Below are positions 44,421 to 53,739 of a stretch of 64,000 nucleotides of DNA, piece by piece. Source of the DNA: Actinomyces johnsonii (GTDB taxonomy: Bacteria > Actinomycetota > Actinomycetes > Actinomycetales > Actinomycetaceae); assembly GCF_006546835.1 (NCBI RefSeq), contig NZ_VICB01000004.1:372001-436000 (forward strand). The letters run 5' to 3'. A program made the translations under genes and the position numbers. The notes beneath the pieces were generated by a model. The model had not been told where the DNA came from and ran no database searches. It saw nothing but the letters and a program-made list of their open reading frames with translations. Positions within the stretch are counted from its first letter, which is position 1. Every line of letters starts with the position of its first letter.

Positions 44421-46772
44421 CTATCGCTGGGCCAGGACGAAGGGATGAACCGCCGCCGCTCCCGCCTCGCGTAGGAGGGCGGCCGCCACCGTGAGCGTCC
44501 AGCCCGAGTCGCTCCAGTCGTCCACCAGGACCACGGCGGCGCCTCGCAGATCCTCAAGCGTCTTCGCCGTCCACTCCTGAAGCGTCAGGTTGCGGGCCAC
44601 CTCCGCCAGGCGGAACGCTGAACCCACATTGTGGTGCGGCGGCTCCTGGCCCACGAAGCCCACGACGCCCAGCGGCCTGGCCCCGAGCCGGCTGGCCACC
44701 GCCCGACCCAGCTGGCGGACCATGCCCGGCCGGGTACGGGAGTCGACGATGACGACGACGGTCTCTTCCCCCACGGGCCCGGTGCTGTCGGGGTCCTCGA
44801 GGTCGTCGCTCCGGTCGCCCCGAATGATCTCACCGAGCCGGTCCACGGTCTGAAGCACCAGCGGCCTCAGGGAAACCGGAACCTCGCCGTCGGAGTCGGA
44901 GGCCACCAGCTCCCGCAGTGCGCCCGACGCGCCCAGTCCGTCCAGCCGTCCCACGGCCAGCCCGGTCGCCGCCTGCTGATCGGCGCTGATACGACCTTTG
45001 AAATGGCTCAGTCCCAACCGCTCCATCCCGGTGGGCCACTGACGACGCGCCCGCAGCTCGATCCCGACGCGACCGAGCGCCTGACGAGCGGAGGCGACCT
45101 CTTCCTCGTCGGGTGCGGCGGGCAGGAACAGGCCCCCGCACAGGTCGCAGGCGCCGCAGTGCCACCCCGGTTCGAGATGCGGATCGTCGAGCGCCGCCCT
45201 CAGGAAAGCCATCCGGCAGGGGGTAACCGTCGTCGCCGAGTCGGTATCGGCGCCGAGCTGCTCGTAGGCGATCATCGCCTCTTGCTCGGCCCGGCGCGCG
45301 GCGTCGACTCGCGCGTAGCGCTGGGCGTCATAGGACCAGGACTGGCCGGTGGATTCCCATCCGCCGCGAACCCGGCGCACAGCTCCGTCGACGTCAAGGA
45401 CCTTGAGCATGGACTCCAGTCGAGTGCGCCGCAGCGACGTCACCGTCTCCAGTGCCGCCGTCGACATCGGCCCTTCCCCCGCTTCCCGCTGCCTGTCCAG
45501 CCCGTCCAGGACCGCACGGACCTGGTCCTCGGGGGGAAAGCCCTGCGAGCCGAACCACTCCCAGATCGCGCGATCCTCGGAACCGGGGAGCAGAACCACC
45601 TCGGCTCGCTCCACGCCGCGACCGGCGCGCCCCACTTGCTGGTAGTAGCTCACTGGCGAGGAAGGCGCCCCCACATGCACCACGAAGGACAGGTCCGGCT
45701 TGTCGAAGCCCATGCCCAGGGCCGAGGTGGCCACCAGCGCCCTGACCCGGTTGGCCTTGAGATCCTCCTCCAGGCGCTCACGCTCGGCGGCATCGGTCTG
45801 CCCCGTGTAGGCGGCCACCTCCACACCCGCGGTGCGTAGGTATTCGGCGACCTCCAGCGCTGCCGAGACGGTCAGGCAGTAGACGATGCCGCTTCCGGGG
45901 GCGTGTCTGAGATATGCGGCCAGCCAGGCCAGACGTGTGGCCGAGTCCGGCAGAACCTCGACCCCCAGGTGGAGGGAATCGCGTCCCAGGTCACCGCGCA
46001 GAATTAGGACTCCCTGGTCGCCGTTCTCCGCCGGGTGCGCCCCCAACTGTTCGGCGACGTCGGCGCTGACCCGGGCATTGGCGGTCGCCGTGGTCGCTAG
46101 GACCGGGGTGTGCGGCGGCAGGCCTGCCAGAAGGGTCCGAATGCGCCGGTAGTCCGGACGGAAGTCGTGCCCCCAGTCCGAGATGCAGTGGGCCTCGTCG
46201 ATGACAACCAGCGCGGCGTCTGCTGCCAGGTGCGGCAGGACCTCATCGCGGAACACAGGGTTGTTGAGACGCTCGGGGGAGACCAGGAGGACATCCACCT
46301 CGCCGGCGCGCACCTGGGCCTCGATCGGTGCCCACTGGGTGACATTGGCTGAGTTCATCGTCACCGCCCGGATCCCGGCGCGGCTTGCGGCGGCGACCTG
46401 GTCGCGCATGAGGGCCAGCAGCGGCGAGATGATGACGCTCGCCCCCAGGCCTCCGGGCCGGCCGCGCGAGCCGGGGACGGGCACAGGCGTGCCGGGCCGC
46501 CAGTCTCCCCAGCCCTCGCGCAGCAGCACCGTCGCCACGAAGTACACCGCCGACTTGCCCCATCCCGTGCGCTGGACCACCAGGGCGCGGCGGTGAGCGA
46601 TGACGAGAGCTTCTATCGCCCGCCACTGGTCCTCTCGCAGGCGCGCATCGCTGCGGCCGACGAGCTCGCGCAGGACGGCCTCGGCTCGCTTGCGGACGGG
46701 AGCACCGAGTTGCTGCGGGAACTCGGCGCGGTAGTCGGGACGCTCAGGTTCCTCATGGTCTGTGATCGTCAC
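44421..46772 (-). CDS. RecQ-family DNA helicase with C-terminal phosphoribosyltransferase-like domain
   Basis: ATP-dependent 3'-5' DNA helicase of 783 aa from GTG at 46772. Helicase motifs: Walker A QRTGWGKSAVYF, SPLLALMRDQV, VVIDEAHCISDWGHDFRPDYRRI, the ATATA motif III (LATTATANA), and C-lobe TSALGMGFDKPDLSFVVHVGAPSSPVSYYQQVGRAGRG. A zinc-binding cluster follows (CRMAFLR ... WHCGACDLCGG). The last ~115 residues do not look like HRDC; they contain VVLVDDWSDSGWTLTVAAALL, resembling the PRPP loop of type I phosphoribosyltransferases, preceded by VVIVDSRTRPGM. The start has no ribosome site; longer frames run into the divergent antiporter promoter. Confidence 0.87.
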   Translation of the reverse strand: MTITDHEEPERPDYRAEFPQQLGAPVRKRAEAVLRELVGRSDARLREDQWRAIEALVIAHRRALVVQRTGWGKSAVYFVATVLLREGWGDWRPGTPVPVPGSRGRPGGLGASVIISPLLALMRDQVAAASRAGIRAVTMNSANVTQWAPIEAQVRAGEVDVLLVSPERLNNPVFRDEVLPHLAADAALVVIDEAHCISDWGHDFRPDYRRIRTLLAGLPPHTPVLATTATANARVSADVAEQLGAHPAENGDQGVLILRGDLGRDSLHLGVEVLPDSATRLAWLAAYLRHAPGSGIVYCLTVSAALEVAEYLRTAGVEVAAYTGQTDAAERERLEEDLKANRVRALVATSALGMGFDKPDLSFVVHVGAPSSPVSYYQQVGRAGRGVERAEVVLLPGSEDRAIWEWFGSQGFPPEDQVRAVLDGLDRQREAGEGPMSTAALETVTSLRRTRLESMLKVLDVDGAVRRVRGGWESTGQSWSYDAQRYARVDAARRAEQEAMIAYEQLGADTDSATTVTPCRMAFLRAALDDPHLEPGWHCGACDLCGGLFLPAAPDEEEVASARQALGRVGIELRARRQWPTGMERLGLSHFKGRISADQQAATGLAVGRLDGLGASGALRELVASDSDGEVPVSLRPLVLQTVDRLGEIIRGDRSDDLEDPDSTGPVGEETVVVIVDSRTRPGMVRQLGRAVASRLGARPLGVVGFVGQEPPHHNVGSAFRLAEVARNLTLQEWTAKTLEDLRGAAVVLVDDWSDSGWTLTVAAALLREAGAAAVHPFVLAQR

Positions 46773-46813
46773 GGGGCCACGGTAGCGCGGCTGAATGAAT
46801 AGATCAGGCCTTG

Positions 46814-46819
46814 GATACT
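46814..46819 (+). promoter_or_regulatory. Candidate -10 (GATACT) for the antiporter gene
   Basis: GATACT ends 8 nt before ATG 46828 with no Shine-Dalgarno between. The overlapping TACTCT would leave 6 nt. Leaderless translation is likely. Confidence 0.4.
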
Positions 46820-46827
46820 CTTGGCCC

Positions 46828-48795
46828 ATGGACCTCCTCATTATCGCCGTGTTGGGCATTCTTGCCATCGCGGCTGCCTCGCAGCTCAGCGACCGCATCG
46901 GCGTCGCCCCGGCGCTGATCCTCCTGGCCGGTGGTACTGCGGTTGGATTCCTACCCTTCATCCCGGCAGTCGAGCTCGACCCCCAGGTGGTCCTCGAGGG
47001 CATCCTCCCCCCGCTGCTGTTCTCAACGGCGGTGAGCATCTCCACCATCAACTTCCGCCGAGAACTCGCCCCGGTGGCGGTTCTGGCCATCCTCCTGGTG
47101 GCCCTATCCGCCGCGGTGATCGGTGTGGCGTTCACCTTCCTGGTTCCCGGGCTTTCCCTAGCCTGGGCGATCGCCATGGGGGCGATCCTGAGTCCCACTG
47201 ACGCCGTGGCCATCTCCATCGCCCGCCGCCTGGGCGTCTCGCAGCGCATCATCACCGTCCTGGAGGGGGAGGGTCTGCTCAACGACGCCACCGCCTTGGT
47301 GGTCCTGTCCTCGGCCGTCTCTGCGGCCACATCGGGCGGCGTCAGCGTCGGAGGCGTGCTGGGCGGTTTCGTCCTGGCGGTCCTCGTTGCCCTGGGCGTG
47401 GGCTGGCTCGTCGGCGAGGTGAGTCTGCGGGTGCGCTCCCACATCACCGATCCCACGGTGGACACAGTCGTGTCCTTCACCGTCCCCTTCTTGGCGGCGA
47501 TCCCGGCCGAGCACATGCACGGCTCGGGTCTAGTGGCCGCGGTCGTCGCCGGACTCATCACCGGTCACCGGGGTCCTCGGATGCTGCCGCCGGCCCACCG
47601 GGTGGCCTCGCGCACCAACTGGCACACCGTCGAGCTCACTTTGGAAGGCCTCATCTTCCTGTTCATGGGCCTGGAGTTCTTCGGCGTCGTGGAGAAGGTG
47701 GACGCCTCGGACCTCGGGGTTCGCCGGGCCGTCGCGGTCGCCGTCGTCGCCGGGGCGCTGACCGTTGTCGTCCGGGCTCTCGTCGTTGCCCCGATGCTCA
47801 AGCTCCTCAGCCACCGCACGGCGCGCTGGGCGATCCACTGGGAGGAGAACGAGGAGGCCATCCACCAGTTTCAGAACCGCTGCTCGGCTATCGTGCGCGG
47901 TGAGATCGATATGCCCCCGGTTCCCTGGGACCGGCGCAGTCTCTCCCGGGTTCAGCGCAGGCTCCGGCGAGAGCCTAGCCATGAGAGCATCGCGCGGCGC
48001 GCCCGTCGAATCTCCAGTCGAGTCCGACGCCGGGGCGCCGACCTAGACTACTTCGCGGCCGAACCCCTGCGCGCACGCGAGGGCGCTGTCATCGTCTGGG
48101 CGGGTATGCGCGGTGCGATCACCCTGGCGGCGGCTCAGACCCTGCCGACCACGGCACCGCACCGGTCCTTCCTCCTCCTGGTGGCCATGCTCGTGGCCGC
48201 CGGCTCGTTGACGCTCCAGGGACTGACGCTACAGGCCCTGGTGCGCATGGTCAGGCCCGCGATGGCCGGGTCCGCCGACGAGGAGGAGAAGGCAGCCGTC
48301 ATCTCGCTTCTGGTCAACGCCGCCCGCGACGCCGTCGCCGATGGCCATGAGCTCCCCAGCCGCGGCGCCCACGACGTCGTCACCACCGATGCCGAGCCGA
48401 CTGCTGAGGCTTCGCGCCTCGTACCACGGGCCGAAGGGCCGACTATCTCCGAAGAGCCTGCCGACTCCGAGGTGAAGGTGGAGCTGGACAAGTCCTCGGT
48501 CTCTGATCATGACGGCGAGAACCTCAGCCCAACGCTCGATCAGCACGCCTTGCTGCGGCGCGAAGGGACGGACATCGTTGTCTCACCGGCCGCTGTTGCC
48601 CGGGCATGGACCGACCCCACCTGGCGGCACGACGAGCTCGCCCCGATGCGAGAGCGCGCCCTGGACATAATCCGCGCCCAGCGCGAGGCCCTCCTGGACG
48701 CCGGTGACGAGGGCCTGTACTCGGCAGACTCACTGGAACACGCCCTGGACCGCCTCGACTTCCAGGAGATCATGCTGACCAGCGAGCCCCACTGA
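46828..48795 (+). CDS. Na+/H+ antiporter, CPA1 (NhaP) family
   Basis: Sodium/proton exchanger of the cytoplasmic membrane, 655 aa from ATG 46828. About 12 membrane segments occupy residues 1-335. Ion-site blocks are GAILSPTDAVAISIARRLG and EGEGLLNDATALVVLSSAV (the ND motif), with GMRGAITLAAAQTLP in a late segment. A long hydrophilic insert (~338-430) rich in Arg precedes that segment. The C-terminal ~150 residues form an acidic cytoplasmic tail, probably regulatory. It is divergent from the helicase gene. Ion preference (Na+ or K+) cannot be read from sequence. Confidence 0.9.
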   Translation: MDLLIIAVLGILAIAAASQLSDRIGVAPALILLAGGTAVGFLPFIPAVELDPQVVLEGILPPLLFSTAVSISTINFRRELAPVAVLAILLVALSAAVIGVAFTFLVPGLSLAWAIAMGAILSPTDAVAISIARRLGVSQRIITVLEGEGLLNDATALVVLSSAVSAATSGGVSVGGVLGGFVLAVLVALGVGWLVGEVSLRVRSHITDPTVDTVVSFTVPFLAAIPAEHMHGSGLVAAVVAGLITGHRGPRMLPPAHRVASRTNWHTVELTLEGLIFLFMGLEFFGVVEKVDASDLGVRRAVAVAVVAGALTVVVRALVVAPMLKLLSHRTARWAIHWEENEEAIHQFQNRCSAIVRGEIDMPPVPWDRRSLSRVQRRLRREPSHESIARRARRISSRVRRRGADLDYFAAEPLRAREGAVIVWAGMRGAITLAAAQTLPTTAPHRSFLLLVAMLVAAGSLTLQGLTLQALVRMVRPAMAGSADEEEKAAVISLLVNAARDAVADGHELPSRGAHDVVTTDAEPTAEASRLVPRAEGPTISEEPADSEVKVELDKSSVSDHDGENLSPTLDQHALLRREGTDIVVSPAAVARAWTDPTWRHDELAPMRERALDIIRAQREALLDAGDEGLYSADSLEHALDRLDFQEIMLTSEPH

Positions 48796-48858
48796 CCCAC
48801 CTCCCCGAGCCGCGTTCCGGCTGTTGCTGGAGACTCGGCCGTGGGGAGGCCCGAGCCG

Positions 48859-48864
48859 TAGACT
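48859..48864 (+). promoter_or_regulatory. Candidate -10 (TAGACT) for leaderless hisC mRNA
   Basis: TAGACT ends 7 nt before GTG 48872. The intervening bases have no ribosome-binding site. Same layout as at hisD and hisH. Confidence 0.5.
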
Positions 48865-48871
48865 CCAGTGC

Positions 48872-50014
48872 GTGAGCGCGAACCTGCCCCTGAGACCAGA
48901 CCTGGAGGGCGAGAAGCCCTACGGTGCCCCGGAGCTCGACGTCCCCGTGCGGCTGAACGTCAACGAGAACCCCTACCCACCCTCGGCCGCGGTCGTCGAA
49001 TCGATCGCCACCGCCGTGGCCCGGGCCGCCCAGGGGCTCAACCGCTACCCGGAGCGGGACTTCCCCAGGCTGCGGGAGGCGCTGGCGGACTATCTCGAGG
49101 CGGAGTCCGGGGTGCACCTGGCACTCGAGCAGATCTGGGCCGCCAACGGCTCCAACGAGGTCATGCTCCACGTGCTGCAGGCCTTCGGCGGCCCCGGGCG
49201 CACCTGTCTGACCTTCACCCCCACGTACTCGATGTATCCGGAGTATGCCCGCGACACCCTGACCGACTACACCACACGCCCGCGCCGCAAGGACTTCACG
49301 CTCGACGTCGAGGCCGTGGCCGCGGCTATCAAGGAGCTGCGGCCCGCCGTCGTCATCCTCGCTAGCCCCAACAACCCCACCGGAACGGCCCTGCCGCTAA
49401 AGGACATCAGCCGGATCCTCGAGGCGGCACGCGGACACGGCCCCATGCTTGGAGCCGAGGTCGGCTCACCGGCCCGGGCAAGTGACTGCATCGTGGTCAT
49501 CGACGAGGCCTACGCCGAGTTCCGCCGTTCCGGCGTGCCCAGCGCCCTGGAGCTGCTGGGGAAGGACAACCCGCACTTGGCCGTCACCCGCACCATGTCC
49601 AAGGCATTCGGAGCCGCGGGCCTGCGTCTGGGCTATCTGGCCGCCGACCGCGCCCTGGTCGACGCCCTGCGCATCGTGCGTCTGCCCTACCACCTCTCCG
49701 CCATCACCCAGGCCGCCGCCCTGGCCGCCCTGTCCCACCGCGACGAGCTCATGGCCCAGGTCGCTTCCCTGCGCGACGAGCGCGACGCCCTGGTGGCGTG
49801 GCTGCGCGCCCAGGGCCTGACCGCGTACGAGTCGGACGCAAACTTCGTCCTGTTCGGCCCCTTCCCGGACCGCGATGCCGTCTGGAGGAGCCTGCTCGAA
49901 GCTGGGGTTCTCATCCGCGTTGTCGGCCCTGAGGGCTTCTTGCGGGCCAGTATTGGTACGCCGGGGGAGATGGAGCGGCTGCGCAGCGCTTTGGCCGCGG
50001 CTGTCAGAAAATGA
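48872..50014 (+). CDS. hisC: Histidinol-phosphate aminotransferase HisC
   Basis: PLP enzyme converting imidazole-acetol phosphate and glutamate to histidinol phosphate. It has 380 aa from GTG 48872; the ATG at 48824 overlaps non-conserved sequence. Blocks seen: RLNVNENPYPPS, NRYPERDFPRLREALADYL, ANGSNEVMLHVLQAFGGPGR, ASPNNPTGTALP, VVIDEAYAEF and the PLP-lysine motif TRTMSKAFGAAGLRLGY. A ~15-residue insert near HGPMLGAEVGSPARASDC is unusual. hisB follows after 101 bp with its own promoter element. Confidence 0.93.
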   Translation: MSANLPLRPDLEGEKPYGAPELDVPVRLNVNENPYPPSAAVVESIATAVARAAQGLNRYPERDFPRLREALADYLEAESGVHLALEQIWAANGSNEVMLHVLQAFGGPGRTCLTFTPTYSMYPEYARDTLTDYTTRPRRKDFTLDVEAVAAAIKELRPAVVILASPNNPTGTALPLKDISRILEAARGHGPMLGAEVGSPARASDCIVVIDEAYAEFRRSGVPSALELLGKDNPHLAVTRTMSKAFGAAGLRLGYLAADRALVDALRIVRLPYHLSAITQAAALAALSHRDELMAQVASLRDERDALVAWLRAQGLTAYESDANFVLFGPFPDRDAVWRSLLEAGVLIRVVGPEGFLRASIGTPGEMERLRSALAAAVRK

Positions 50015-50032
50015 CGACGCCAGCGGCGCCGC

Positions 50033-50054
50033 GGGCCGGTAGGCTTGCTACCGG
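50033..50054 (+). promoter_or_regulatory. hisB promoter element with overlapping inverted repeat
   Basis: GGGCCGGTAGGCTTG (50033-50047) is identical to the hisD promoter element. TAGGCT (50040-50045) would start RNA near 50052, leaving a ~64-nt leader. CCGGTAG (50036-50042) and CTACCGG (50048-50054) form a perfect inverted repeat over the -10, which is absent at hisD. Confidence 0.5.
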
Positions 50055-50115
50055 TCGAAATACCTGAGAAACCAGTGCCGCTGAAAAGCACGACACACGA
50101 TGCTTAAGGAAACAC

Positions 50116-50715
50116 ATGAACCGCACCGCGCGCATCGAACGATCCACGAGCGAGTCCAGTGTCGTCGTCGAGATCGATCTCGACGGCACCGGCCGGACCG
50201 ACATCTCCACCACCGTCCCCTTCTACGACCACATGCTCGCCGCCTTGGGGCGGCACTCCCTCATCGATATGACGATACGCGCCACCGGCGATACCGACAT
50301 CGACGTGCACCACACCGTGGAGGACACCGCGATCTGCATCGGCGAGGCCCTGCGCACAGCGCTGGGGGACAAGCGCGGCATACGCCGTTTCGGGGAGGCC
50401 TGTGTCCCCTTGGACGAGGCCCTGGCCCACGCCGTCGTGGACATCTCCGGACGCCCCTACCTGGTGCACGAGGGCGAGTCCGAGGCCTTCGTCCACCACC
50501 TCATCGGTGGGCACTTCACCGGCTCGATGGTGCGTCACGTCCTGGAGGCCATCGCCTACCACGCCGGCATCTGCCTGCACGTGCGAGTCCTGTCCGGGCG
50601 CGACCCCCACCACATCGCCGAGGCCGAGTTCAAGGCTCTGGCCCGCGCTCTGCGGGCCGCCGTGGAGGACGACCCCCGCGTCGAGACCATCCCGTCCACG
50701 AAGGGAAGCCTGTGA
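50116..50715 (+). CDS. hisB: Imidazoleglycerol-phosphate dehydratase HisB
   Basis: Mn-dependent dehydratase of histidine synthesis, 199 aa, monofunctional (no phosphatase domain). Metal-binding blocks: [52 protein letters not shown] and the C-terminal [17 protein letters not shown] lies about 6 nt before the ATG. The stop overlaps the next gene's ATG by one base (TGATG). Confidence 0.97.
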   Translation: MNRTARIERSTSESSVVVEIDLDGTGRTDISTTVPFYDHMLAALGRHSLIDMTIRATGDTDIDVHHTVEDTAICIGEALRTALGDKRGIRRFGEACVPLDEALAHAVVDISGRPYLVHEGESEAFVHHLIGGHFTGSMVRHVLEAIAYHAGICLHVRVLSGRDPHHIAEAEFKALARALRAAVEDDPRVETIPSTKGSL

Positions 50716-51623
50716 TGGATCAGTTTCCCCGGCCAGACGAAGACCGCGACGACGGGCAGGACCGTCGGCGCGACCTGGACGCCGAGTTCGCCGCCCTCAT
50801 GGATGACGTCGACATCCCCGACGACCTGTCGACGTTCGACGGTCTCGCAGCGCCGGAAGGCGCCCGAGGCGGGCAGGCCCCAGGAGGCGCGACAAAGGCC
50901 ACGACCGCCTCGGCGGCTGACGCCGAGGAGACCGAGCAGGCGGGAGTCAGCCCCGAGGACGTCCCCCACAACACCTACCACCCCCTCGACGCGGGAACGG
51001 AGACCGACGATGGCTCCTCCCCACTCACCGAAGCCCAGGAGGCGCAGATCGCGGCTGCCGCCGACTCCCTGAGCTCCTACGGCCCCGGGGATTCCGACGA
51101 GCAGGCCCCCAAGGCGGTCAAGGTCGCCGTCGTCATCACGCCGCTGAACCGGGCTGACGGGCTGGCCGGAATGTGCGCCCTCATGGATTTGGACTGCACG
51201 GTGGTGCCCTCCTCCAGTGGCGCCTTCGCGGTCAAGCAGTTCGTTTCGGCCCACTCGGACTGGGACGTGGCCGAGCTCCTTGGCGGATCCGACTCCGAGC
51301 CGGCGGAGGCCGCGGAGCTGGCCGCCCAGCTCTCCCGACTGTCGAGAGCCGGCGCGGTCCTCATGACCGCCGATCTGGCTACCGACGTTGGTATTGAGTC
51401 CGGCCTGTCCGGGACGATCACCGCCCGCCACTTCACCAACGGTCAGCCCGGGGAGGAGGCGTCGGCGGGACTCCTCCTGGCCTCCATGGACCAGGTCGTC
51501 GAGGACGTGCTCCTGGGCGTCATCGACGCCGACGACGTTCCCGGCGCCGTGAAGTCCTCGGAGATCAAGGCGCCCCGGGCGATGCGCTGGTTCGGGCGAG
51601 GCCTGCGCCGTCCGCCGCAGTAA
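50715..51623 (+). CDS. Conserved-type hypothetical protein in the his cluster
   Basis: A 302-aa soluble protein, not recognised. The N-terminal ~130 residues are acidic and probably disordered (DEDRDDGQDRRRDLDAEFAALMDDVDIPDD). The C-terminal ~165 residues look folded: KVAVVITPLNRADGLAGMCALMDLDCTVVPSSSGAFAVKQF, then an Ala/Glu/Leu helix and AGAVLMTADLATDVGIESGLSGTITARHF. There are no membrane segments or Cys pairs. It starts directly on the hisB stop, so it is co-translated with hisB. A histidine-pathway role is possible but unproven. A hairpin follows at 51657-51695. Confidence 0.65.
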   Translation: MDQFPRPDEDRDDGQDRRRDLDAEFAALMDDVDIPDDLSTFDGLAAPEGARGGQAPGGATKATTASAADAEETEQAGVSPEDVPHNTYHPLDAGTETDDGSSPLTEAQEAQIAAAADSLSSYGPGDSDEQAPKAVKVAVVITPLNRADGLAGMCALMDLDCTVVPSSSGAFAVKQFVSAHSDWDVAELLGGSDSEPAEAAELAAQLSRLSRAGAVLMTADLATDVGIESGLSGTITARHFTNGQPGEEASAGLLLASMDQVVEDVLLGVIDADDVPGAVKSSEIKAPRAMRWFGRGLRRPPQ

Positions 51624-51656
51624 CTCGGCTGAGATCATTGCGGTCATCGCATGACA

Positions 51657-51695
51657 CCGCTGCTCGCGCTACGTGCTCCGCCGCGCGAGCAGCGG
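51657..51695. terminator. Bidirectional terminator hairpin
   Basis: CCGCTGCTCGCG (51657-51668) pairs perfectly with CGCGAGCAGCGG (51684-51695), 12 bp with a 15-nt loop. It separates the hisCB unit from the convergent kinase gene. Confidence 0.7.
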
Positions 51696-51705
51696 CCGCG
51701 GTACT

Positions 51706-53514
51706 TTAGCCGGCGTACGAGCTCGTCCGCTGCCCGCCCTTGAGGTCTGAGGCGATGCAGGAGAATCCCCGCTTCCCGGCGTTCCACCCCGCCTCGCCGG
51801 GGCCCAGCACCGATGTGCTCGGATTGGCCGCCCCGTACTGCTGAGCCGCCTGCGAGGTACAGGTCGCCTGCACATTGGGGTCGGAGGCCAGATCGTCATC
51901 GCTGGAGCCCGAGGTGGTCTCCGCCAGGGTTCCCACCTGATAGACCTCCCAGGAGTGGGGCTCGTTGCAGTCCACCTTCTTGGCCGTGGTCTGTCCCGAA
52001 ATAGAGGTGGTGCCCGCCAGGCAGGTGCCGACCGGGTGAGGCGGGGTGGAGACGATGTCCTGGTTCGACGGCGAGGGCTGGGACGATGATCCCGGGGCGG
52101 ATGCCGCCGCCGTGGCGCCCGCGCCCGCCGTGCCGGCGGTGTGGGCCAGCCGGGCTCCGGCCATCCAACCGGCGCCCAACCCGATGACGAGGCCGACAAC
52201 CGTTCCCACAGCACCCACGCGCAGACCGATCTGACGGCGCTCGCGGGTGGAGAGCCGCAGCGACGCGCTGGTGTCGACCGATGCCGGACTGTTCAGGGGG
52301 AAGGAGTCGGGCGACGACAAGAGCATCGGGGCGCCCCCGGAGTGCTCCAGCCGGTTGGAATCGACTGAAACCGCGGACCGCACCGAGTGGGCGGAGCGGG
52401 CCGAATCGGCCGATGGCTGTGACAGCGCACCGGCGAGGCTGTTTGACCCTATCGAGCCCACCGCCCGATGACCGGACGGCGATGCCAGGCCCGCGTCGAC
52501 CAGCTGCAAGGAGGTGACCGGGCCGCCGACGGCCAGGTTGCCCGTCCCGAGCTGCTCCCGCAGCCGCTCCAGGGCGTTGGTGAGCTCGGCGCCGTTGCGG
52601 AAGCGATCCTTCGGATCGGGCGCCATGGCCTTGCTCAGCACCGGGAGCAGGAGATCGGGAACATTCGGGTCGTTGAGGTTCAGCGGCTCATCGAGGGAAC
52701 GGACGATCTCGGGCAGGCTCCGTTGCACACCGTCGGGACCGCGTCTGGGACTCCGGCCCGTGAGAAGAGCGAAGAGGACCGCGCCCATGGACCACACGTC
52801 GCCCTCGGGGCCGGGACGGGCCAGCATGAAGGCCTCCGGCGCGGCGAAGTCGGGGGTGAGGCACTCTAGGGTGACGGTCGGGTCCTGGCCCTCGCGCTGG
52901 ACGGATGCGATGCCGAAGTCCGACAGCCGCGGTGAGCCGTAGGAGTCCAGAAGGATGTTGGCGGGCTTGACGTCCCGGTGCGTGACGCCGGCCGCGTGGG
53001 CCGCACCCAGTGCTGAGGCCGCGGCCTGCACCAGTGCCACGGCGTCGGAGGCGGGCGTCGGCCCCCGTGAGACGAGGTCGTAGAGGCTGCCGCCCGAGCA
53101 CAGCTCCATGACCAGGTAGGGGCGCAGGTCGGGCAGCTTGCCGGTGTCGACCAGCGAGACCACGTGGGGGTGCCCCGAGATCCGCGAGGCGGCTTGCACC
53201 TCGCGCATGAACCGCCGCTCATTGCGCGGGTCGTCCAGGGGCCGGGAGTCGACCTTGACGGCGACCGGGCGCTCCAGGGAGTCCTGCACGCCCGCGTAGA
53301 CCGTGGCGAAGCCACCGCGGCCCAGCACTGACGTTATTCGCACCCCGGGAAGGGAGAACGGGGCGGCGCTGTGGGTGCCGCCGGAGCCGGGAGATCCTGA
53401 GGTTTCCACCGCAGATGCCTGACCGGCGGACGGCGCGTTGGGTGCGGACGCCGGGGACGGCAGGGGGCTTTCGCCGGAAGGGGACTGCATGCTCACGGGT
53501 GAATCCTCGCCCAT
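51706..53514 (-). CDS. Membrane Ser/Thr protein kinase with Cys-rich extracytoplasmic domain
   Basis: Hanks-type kinase of 602 aa. After a Ser/Pro-rich N-terminus (~55 residues) the kinase domain shows the glycine loop [32 protein letters not shown], catalytic [18 protein letters not shown] and the APE motif (DFAAPEAF). A juxtamembrane Ser-rich linker leads to one membrane segment ([21 protein letters not shown]). The exported C-terminus has four Cys in the pattern GTCLAG ... [15 protein letters not shown] ... CTSQ ... FSCIAS, resembling the Septum_form-type (PF13845) domain of actinobacterial envelope proteins. It lies antisense between hisB-side and hisH genes. ATG 53490 is an alternative start. 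Confidence 0.88.
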   Translation of the reverse strand: MGEDSPVSMQSPSGESPLPSPASAPNAPSAGQASAVETSGSPGSGGTHSAAPFSLPGVRITSVLGRGGFATVYAGVQDSLERPVAVKVDSRPLDDPRNERRFMREVQAASRISGHPHVVSLVDTGKLPDLRPYLVMELCSGGSLYDLVSRGPTPASDAVALVQAAASALGAAHAAGVTHRDVKPANILLDSYGSPRLSDFGIASVQREGQDPTVTLECLTPDFAAPEAFMLARPGPEGDVWSMGAVLFALLTGRSPRRGPDGVQRSLPEIVRSLDEPLNLNDPNVPDLLLPVLSKAMAPDPKDRFRNGAELTNALERLREQLGTGNLAVGGPVTSLQLVDAGLASPSGHRAVGSIGSNSLAGALSQPSADSARSAHSVRSAVSVDSNRLEHSGGAPMLLSSPDSFPLNSPASVDTSASLRLSTRERRQIGLRVGAVGTVVGLVIGLGAGWMAGARLAHTAGTAGAGATAAASAPGSSSQPSPSNQDIVSTPPHPVGTCLAGTTSISGQTTAKKVDCNEPHSWEVYQVGTLAETTSGSSDDDLASDPNVQATCTSQAAQQYGAANPSTSVLGPGEAGWNAGKRGFSCIASDLKGGQRTSSYAG

Positions 53515-53726
53515 GTTAGAGGTTTGCGAAAGAAAGCCGGGTACCGGCCCCCGGCTCAGCCACTGGACGTGGCCGCGCTGCTCGGCGTTGCGGGGCCGCT
53601 CGATGGGCTCTCATCGTGTCAGGACTGTGCTGGAATTGTTGCACAAACCCCGAAGGCGGCAGGTCTGAGCATGTCAGCGACTATTTCAGAGTGTGGAGGA
53701 TGTCCCAGAACGATCCGCTGGGACGG

Positions 53727-53732
53727 TAGGGT
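53727..53732 (+). promoter_or_regulatory. Candidate -10 (TAGGGT) for leaderless hisH mRNA
   Basis: TAGGGT ends 7 nt before ATG 53740; no ribosome-binding site lies between. The 225-bp gap 53515-53739 also holds the kinase promoter on the other strand. Confidence 0.5.
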
Positions 53733-53739
53733 ATGTCAC

